A DNA stretch of 25,175 nucleotides from CAYJIL01 sp964370235 (GTDB lineage: Bacteria; Bacteroidota; Bacteroidia; Bacteroidales; Rikenellaceae): assembly GCA_964370235.1 (NCBI GenBank), contig CAYJIL010000029.1:1-25175 (forward strand), written 5' to 3'. A model generated the notes under the pieces. It was not told the origin of the DNA, ran no database searches, and worked only from the letters and a program-made list of their open reading frames with translations. The translations under genes and the position numbers were made by a program. Each line of letters opens with the position of its first letter. The stretch's first letter is position 1. Below, in pieces: positions 21,762-25,175 of this stretch.

Positions 21762-23516
21762 TTACTTAGATGCTGCCTCACACCATGCTGCAACTTCGTC
21801 AGCCGATGGGTTCTTTAGCCCTAGTTTGTTCTTTTTGTTGTAACCACATATAGTGTTGAATAGGCTACCTGTGCTCTGCTCGCCTAGAGCCGCTACTGTA
21901 ATAAAGCCTAGCTTGTAAAGCACGCCCTCTGTCCACTCGGCTGGTACGCCAATTGCTTCGAACTGCTCTACACTGTCACGTACAATACGCTTTTCGGGGC
22001 GCATTTGTGGGAAGAATAGCACGTCTTGGATAGATGGCTGCCCAGTCATAAACATTGTTAGGCGGTCGATACCAATACCCATACCCGAACATGGAGGCAT
22101 ACCATACTCTAGTGCACGCACAAAGTCCATGTCAATGAACATTGCCTCGTCGTCGCCCTTCTCGCTTAGCTTTAGTTGCTCTTGGAAACGCTCTAGCTGG
22201 TCGATTGGGTCGTTAAGCTCGGTGTATGCATTACATAGCTCCTTACCTGCAACAAATAGCTCAAAACGCTCGGTTAAGTCGCCATTTGTACGGTGGCGCT
22301 TACACAGTGGTGACATCTCACGTGGATAGTCTGTAATAAATGTAGGCTGAATTAAATCGTCCTCGCAATACTGGCCAAAGATAGCATCAATTAACTTACC
22401 CTTACCAAATGTTTCGTCTACCTCTACATTTAGCTTTTTGCACGCCTCGAACAGTTGCTCTTCGCTCTGCCCTGTTATATCGTAACCTGTTTTCTCTTTA
22501 ATGGCATCTGTCATCGACAATCTGCGGAATGGTGCTGCAAAGCTCACTTCGTGCTCGCCAATTGTAACCGTAGTTTTGCCGTGTAGTGCAAGTGCCACTT
22601 TCTCTATCATTTGCTCTACAAATTCCATCATCCAAATGTAGTCTTTGTAGGCAACATATATCTCCATTACCGTAAACTCTGGGTTGTGGGTTCTGTCCAT
22701 ACCCTCGTTGCGGAAGTCTTTTGCAAACTCATACACACCATCAAAACCACCCACGATCAAACGCTTTAGGTATAGCTCGTTTGCGATACGAAGGTATAGC
22801 TCCATATCTAGTGTGTTGTGGTGTGTGATGAACGGACGTGCCGATGCACCACCTGGGATTGGCTGTAGGATTGGTGTTTCAACCTCGATATAACCTTTTG
22901 AGTTAAAGAAGTCACGCATAGTGTTTATGATCTTGCTGCGCTTTAGGAACACATCTTTTACCGATGGGTTAACAACAAGGTCTACATAACGCTGGCGGTA
23001 ACGCTGCTCTGCATCAGAGAAAGCATCAAACACCTGACCCTCTTTCTCTTTAACGATTGGGAGTGGGCGAATAGACTTGCTAAGTACCTTTAGTTCTTTT
23101 GTGTGAACCGATAGCTCGCCAGTCTTAGTCTTAAAGACATGACCCTTAATGCCCACAAAGTCGCCAATATCTAGTAGCTTTTTGAATACAGTGTTGTACA
23201 TCGTAGCATCGCCCTCGGGGCAAATGTCGTCACGACGAACATATATCTGCATACGTCCTGTGTGGTCTTGTAGCTCAAAAAACGAAGCACTACCCATAAT
23301 ACGGCGAGACATAATACGTCCTGCAACCGCTATATCCGATAGGTTACCCTCCTCTGGGTTAAATTCATTCTCGATTTGCTCTGCCGTAGCAGTTACCTCA
23401 AACATCTCTGCTGGATAGGGCTCGATACCTAGCTCACGTAGCTGTGCTAACGAACCTCTACGAATAATCTCCTGCTCGCTAAGCATAGAGATATCGACTC
23501 CTTGCTCTGTTGTCAT
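21762..23516 (-). CDS. lysS: Lysine--tRNA ligase (class II)
   Basis: LysRS attaches lysine to tRNA-Lys. The 584-residue protein has an N-terminal OB-fold anticodon-binding domain (about 62-148, VAGRIMSRRIMGSASFFELQD). The class II core follows: motif 2 at about 264-287 (FAKDFRNEGMDRTHNPEFTVM) and motif 3 at about 477-491 (SGMGIGIDRLTMFMTG). The core ends near residue 508, where E. coli LysS (about 505 residues) also ends. About 75 more residues follow, including YKLGFITVAALGEQSTGSLFN and a helical tail, an extension seen in many Bacteroidota LysS. It resembles a helix-hairpin-helix-like module, but its role is unknown. The promoter is probably the CAAAAGTA complement at 23589-23582. Confidence 0.96.
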   Translation of the reverse strand: MTTEQGVDISMLSEQEIIRRGSLAQLRELGIEPYPAEMFEVTATAEQIENEFNPEEGNLSDIAVAGRIMSRRIMGSASFFELQDHTGRMQIYVRRDDICPEGDATMYNTVFKKLLDIGDFVGIKGHVFKTKTGELSVHTKELKVLSKSIRPLPIVKEKEGQVFDAFSDAEQRYRQRYVDLVVNPSVKDVFLKRSKIINTMRDFFNSKGYIEVETPILQPIPGGASARPFITHHNTLDMELYLRIANELYLKRLIVGGFDGVYEFAKDFRNEGMDRTHNPEFTVMEIYVAYKDYIWMMEFVEQMIEKVALALHGKTTVTIGEHEVSFAAPFRRLSMTDAIKEKTGYDITGQSEEQLFEACKKLNVEVDETFGKGKLIDAIFGQYCEDDLIQPTFITDYPREMSPLCKRHRTNGDLTERFELFVAGKELCNAYTELNDPIDQLERFQEQLKLSEKGDDEAMFIDMDFVRALEYGMPPCSGMGIGIDRLTMFMTGQPSIQDVLFFPQMRPEKRIVRDSVEQFEAIGVPAEWTEGVLYKLGFITVAALGEQSTGSLFNTICGYNKKNKLGLKNPSADEVAAWCEAASK

Positions 23517-23581
23517 ATCCTATATTTTTTATATAATTCTTCCTTATTATTGTTCTACCCATATTTATATAGAACAGAGCA

Positions 23582-23589
23582 CAAAAGTA
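23582..23589 (-). promoter_or_regulatory. -7 promoter element for lysS
   Basis: On the minus strand this reads TACTTTTG, an exact TAnnTTTG match, 65 bases upstream of the lysS ATG. A weak -33 resemblance (TATG) lies 19 bases further out. The 230-base gap between lysS and panC holds this element, the panC element on the other strand, and nothing else I can identify. Confidence 0.5.
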
Positions 23590-23670
23590 GCTATTTTTCA
23601 ATTAATGGCATAATTTTAACCATAAAGAGTTCACCTCTAGCGAAAAAAATCACTCTTAAACCACAAATCA

Positions 23671-23702
23671 TTTCATAATTACAGCAAAAGAGTATAACTT
23701 TG
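23671..23702 (+). promoter_or_regulatory. Promoter of panC-panD (-33 and -7)
   Basis: TAACTTTG at 23695-23702 is an exact TAnnTTTG match. TTTC at 23671-23674 is one base off TTTG, with a 20-base spacer, which is the normal Bacteroidota spacing. Transcription would start about 40 bases before panC. Confidence 0.6.
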
Positions 23703-23746
23703 CAGCCTGTAAAGAAGTTGTTTAGAACCGAAAAGGAAGTTCAAAG

Positions 23747-24586
23747 ATGAAGATAGTTAGAGATGAACACTCTTTAAAAGAGGCAATCAATGCCCTAAAA
23801 GAGAAAGGGAGCGTAGGCTTTGTCCCAACGATGGGTGCTTTGCACAGTGGTCACATATCGCTTGTTGAGCGTAGTGGAAAAGAGTGCGACTCAACGGTGG
23901 TTAGCATCTTTGTGAATCCAACACAGTTTAACGACAAAAACGACCTTGCTGCATATCCTCGCACCGAGGAGGCAGATTGCTTGCTTTTGCAAGAGGCTGG
24001 TTGCTCGCTTGTCTTTGTACCTAGTGTAGAGGTTATCTACCCTAGCGAAGACAATCGCCGTTTCGACTTTGGAACGCTAGAGACCGTAATGGAAGGGGCA
24101 TCACGTCCGGGGCACTTTAATGGTGTAGGGCAGGTGGTGAGCCGTCTGTTCGATATGGTAGAGCCACACAAAGCTTTCTTTGGCGAAAAAGACTTTCAGC
24201 AGCTTGCTATCATTCGCAAAATGACTCGTGACATGGCATACGACATCGAGATTGTAGGGTGTGCAACCCAACGTGCCGATGATGGCCTTGCGCTAAGTTC
24301 TCGCAATATGCTCCTTAGCGATAGTCAAAGGGCAGCCGCTCCGTTAATCTATGCCACTATGCAAGAGGCACTAGGGCAAAAGAGTAGCATGAGCGTTAGC
24401 CAGCTCAAAGAGTGGGTAGCAAACAAGATTAACACCTCTAGCGAGCTAGAAACCGAGTACTTTACAATAGTAGATAGTAGCACCCTAGCCGATATTAGTT
24501 CGTGGGATGACACTAGCGATATTAGAGCTTGCGTAGCAGTAAGATGTGGCGCAGTTCGTTTAATAGATAATGTTGATTTTAATTAA
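23747..24586 (+). CDS. panC: Pantothenate synthetase
   Basis: PanC condenses pantoate and beta-alanine with ATP to form pantothenate, the coenzyme A precursor, in the cytoplasm. At 279 residues it is of normal length. The ATP-binding HIGH-like block is PTMGALHSGH (27-36), and FVNPTQFN (55-62), GHFNGVGQVV and FGEKDFQQL follow. LSSRN near 197 carries the KMSKS-like element. A purine-rich AAAAGGAAG lies about 8 bases before the ATG, one of the few Shine-Dalgarno-like sites here. panD follows after 11 bases, so product and beta-alanine supply are coupled in one operon. Confidence 0.97.
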   Translation: MKIVRDEHSLKEAINALKEKGSVGFVPTMGALHSGHISLVERSGKECDSTVVSIFVNPTQFNDKNDLAAYPRTEEADCLLLQEAGCSLVFVPSVEVIYPSEDNRRFDFGTLETVMEGASRPGHFNGVGQVVSRLFDMVEPHKAFFGEKDFQQLAIIRKMTRDMAYDIEIVGCATQRADDGLALSSRNMLLSDSQRAAAPLIYATMQEALGQKSSMSVSQLKEWVANKINTSSELETEYFTIVDSSTLADISSWDDTSDIRACVAVRCGAVRLIDNVDFN

Positions 24587-24597
24587 TTTATATAGTT

Positions 24598-24954
24598 ATG
24601 TTAATTGAGGTATTAAAGTCCAAAATACATAGAGTAAGTGTAACACAAGCCAACCTCGACTATGTTGGTAGCATTACCATTGACGAAGATTTGCTAGATG
24701 CAGCTAACATGATTGCAGGCGAAAAGGTAGCCATTGTTAATAACAACAACGGCGAGCGTTTCGAAACCTACATCATCAAAGGTCGTCGTGGTAGTGGCGA
24801 GATATGTGTTAATGGAGCTGCGGCAAGAAAGGTTGCCCTAGGCGATATTATCATCATAATCTCTTATGCGCATCTAGATTTTGAGAAGGCAAAAACTTTT
24901 GAGCCTTGGATTGTCTTCCCCGATACTGCTACAAACTTGCTCATTGAGAGGTAG
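24598..24954 (+). CDS. panD: Aspartate 1-decarboxylase proenzyme
   Basis: PanD decarboxylates L-aspartate to beta-alanine, the substrate of PanC. It is made as a proenzyme that cleaves itself between Gly24 and Ser25 to create the pyruvoyl cofactor; the site YVGSITID is intact. The early MLIEVLKSKIHR, the NNNNGERFETY block and GAAARKVALGD are family landmarks. The 118-residue length is usual. It lies 11 bases after panC in the same operon. A weak hairpin follows the gene (24965-24987). Confidence 0.97.
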   Translation: MLIEVLKSKIHRVSVTQANLDYVGSITIDEDLLDAANMIAGEKVAIVNNNNGERFETYIIKGRRGSGEICVNGAAARKVALGDIIIIISYAHLDFEKAKTFEPWIVFPDTATNLLIER

Positions 24955-24964
24955 TTTGGCTAGG

Positions 24965-24987
24965 TTTGGTAGTGATGCGCTACCAAA
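24965..24987 (+). terminator. Possible weak terminator after panD
   Basis: An eight-base-pair stem (24965-24972 with 24980-24987) and seven-base loop start 10 bases after the panD stop. The following sequence is A-rich and not T-rich, so it does not look like a canonical intrinsic terminator. Confidence 0.35.
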
Positions 24988-25012
24988 GAATATAAAAAAG
25001 TTGTGGTGAAAT

Positions 25013-25043
25013 TTTGCAAAAACCAATATATTCACTACTTTTG
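25013..25043 (+). promoter_or_regulatory. Promoter of the tRNA-Cys gene
   Basis: TTTG at 25013-25016 and TACTTTTG at 25036-25043 match the Bacteroidota -33/-7 consensus exactly, with a 19-base spacer. It lies 43 bases upstream of the mature tRNA. The leader contains a small six-base-pair hairpin (25054-25059 with 25065-25070). Confidence 0.75.
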
Positions 25044-25086
25044 TGTCTCTGTTTAGGGGATCACCCCCTACATAACATTGAAATTG

Positions 25087-25157
25087 GGTCTGATGGCCGA
25101 GTGGCTAGGCAACGGTCTGCAAAACCGTCTACAGCGGTTCGAATCCGCTTCGGACCT
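25087..25157 (+). tRNA. tRNA-Cys (anticodon GCA)
   Basis: A full cloverleaf can be drawn in 71 bases. The acceptor stem is 25087-25093 with 25150-25156 (one G-T wobble). The D stem is GCC/GGC and the anticodon stem 25112-25116 with 25124-25128. The anticodon GCA is at 25119-25121. The variable loop has four bases, and the T stem is 25133-25137 with 25145-25149 around TTCGAAT. The discriminator is T (U73), an identity element of tRNA-Cys. CCA is not encoded. It is driven by the promoter at 25013-25043; further tRNAs could follow beyond the window. Confidence 0.95.
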
Positions 25158-25175
25158 CACGAAAACGGCTTACAG

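Noticed and set aside
1..25175. CRISPR arrays, insertion sequences, integrases, toxin-antitoxin or phage-defence genes
   Set aside because: No spaced direct repeats, transposase or integrase motifs, or terminal inverted repeats were seen; every sizeable real gene falls into another family.

Overview
The window reads as a chromosomal segment of an AT-rich member of the Bacteroidota, most likely order Bacteroidales. The evidence is the recurrent -7 promoter element TAnnTTTG, the near absence of Shine-Dalgarno sequences, and family content typical of the phylum: a TonB-dependent receptor of the carboxypeptidase-regulatory/OMP_b-brl type, DUF1573, a DUF3575-like protein, a short CNNM/CBS protein, the recF-DUF721 pair, and a lysyl-tRNA synthetase with a C-terminal extension. 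I cannot name the genus. The window is densely coding; no gene-free stretch exceeds 300 bases.

Region 1 (1-3187) is the end of a surface-polysaccharide locus: two tandem, related family-2 glycosyltransferases (the first cut by the window edge) and a convergent Wzx-type flippase. Its leucine codon use (many TTA/TTG) differs from the rest of the window. Region 2 (3460-8946) holds a Cof-type HAD phosphatase, an exported Gfo/Idh/MocA oxidoreductase, a CNNM/CBS membrane protein and a TonB-dependent outer-membrane receptor, closed by a bidirectional terminator. Region 3 (9017-11098, minus strand) is recF, a DUF721/DciA-like gene and a DUF3575-like exported protein. Divergent from recF is a membrane-anchored TPR protein with its own strong terminator.

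Region 4 (12065-14683) is a NarL-type two-component pair followed by ribH and rlmH. Region 5 (14776-20839) is a probable five-gene operon: secreted M28 peptidase, mnmA, a DUF1573 exported protein, and the two subunits of an NfnAB-type electron-bifurcating ferredoxin:NADP+ oxidoreductase. Region 6 (20979-23516, minus) is lysS-tpiA. Region 7 (23747-25157) is panC-panD and a tRNA-Cys(GCA) with a near-ideal Bacteroidota promoter.

Most genes are housekeeping: envelope, DNA replication and repair, tRNA and rRNA modification, riboflavin and pantothenate synthesis, redox balance and glycolysis. I did not find a convincing undescribed multi-gene system. The best leads are the codon-usage split with CTA as the favoured leucine codon in core genes, the Sec-exported nucleotide-dependent oxidoreductase with atypical motifs, the two-component pair placed next to ribH-rlmH, and the tail-to-tail overlap of the glycosyltransferase and flippase genes.
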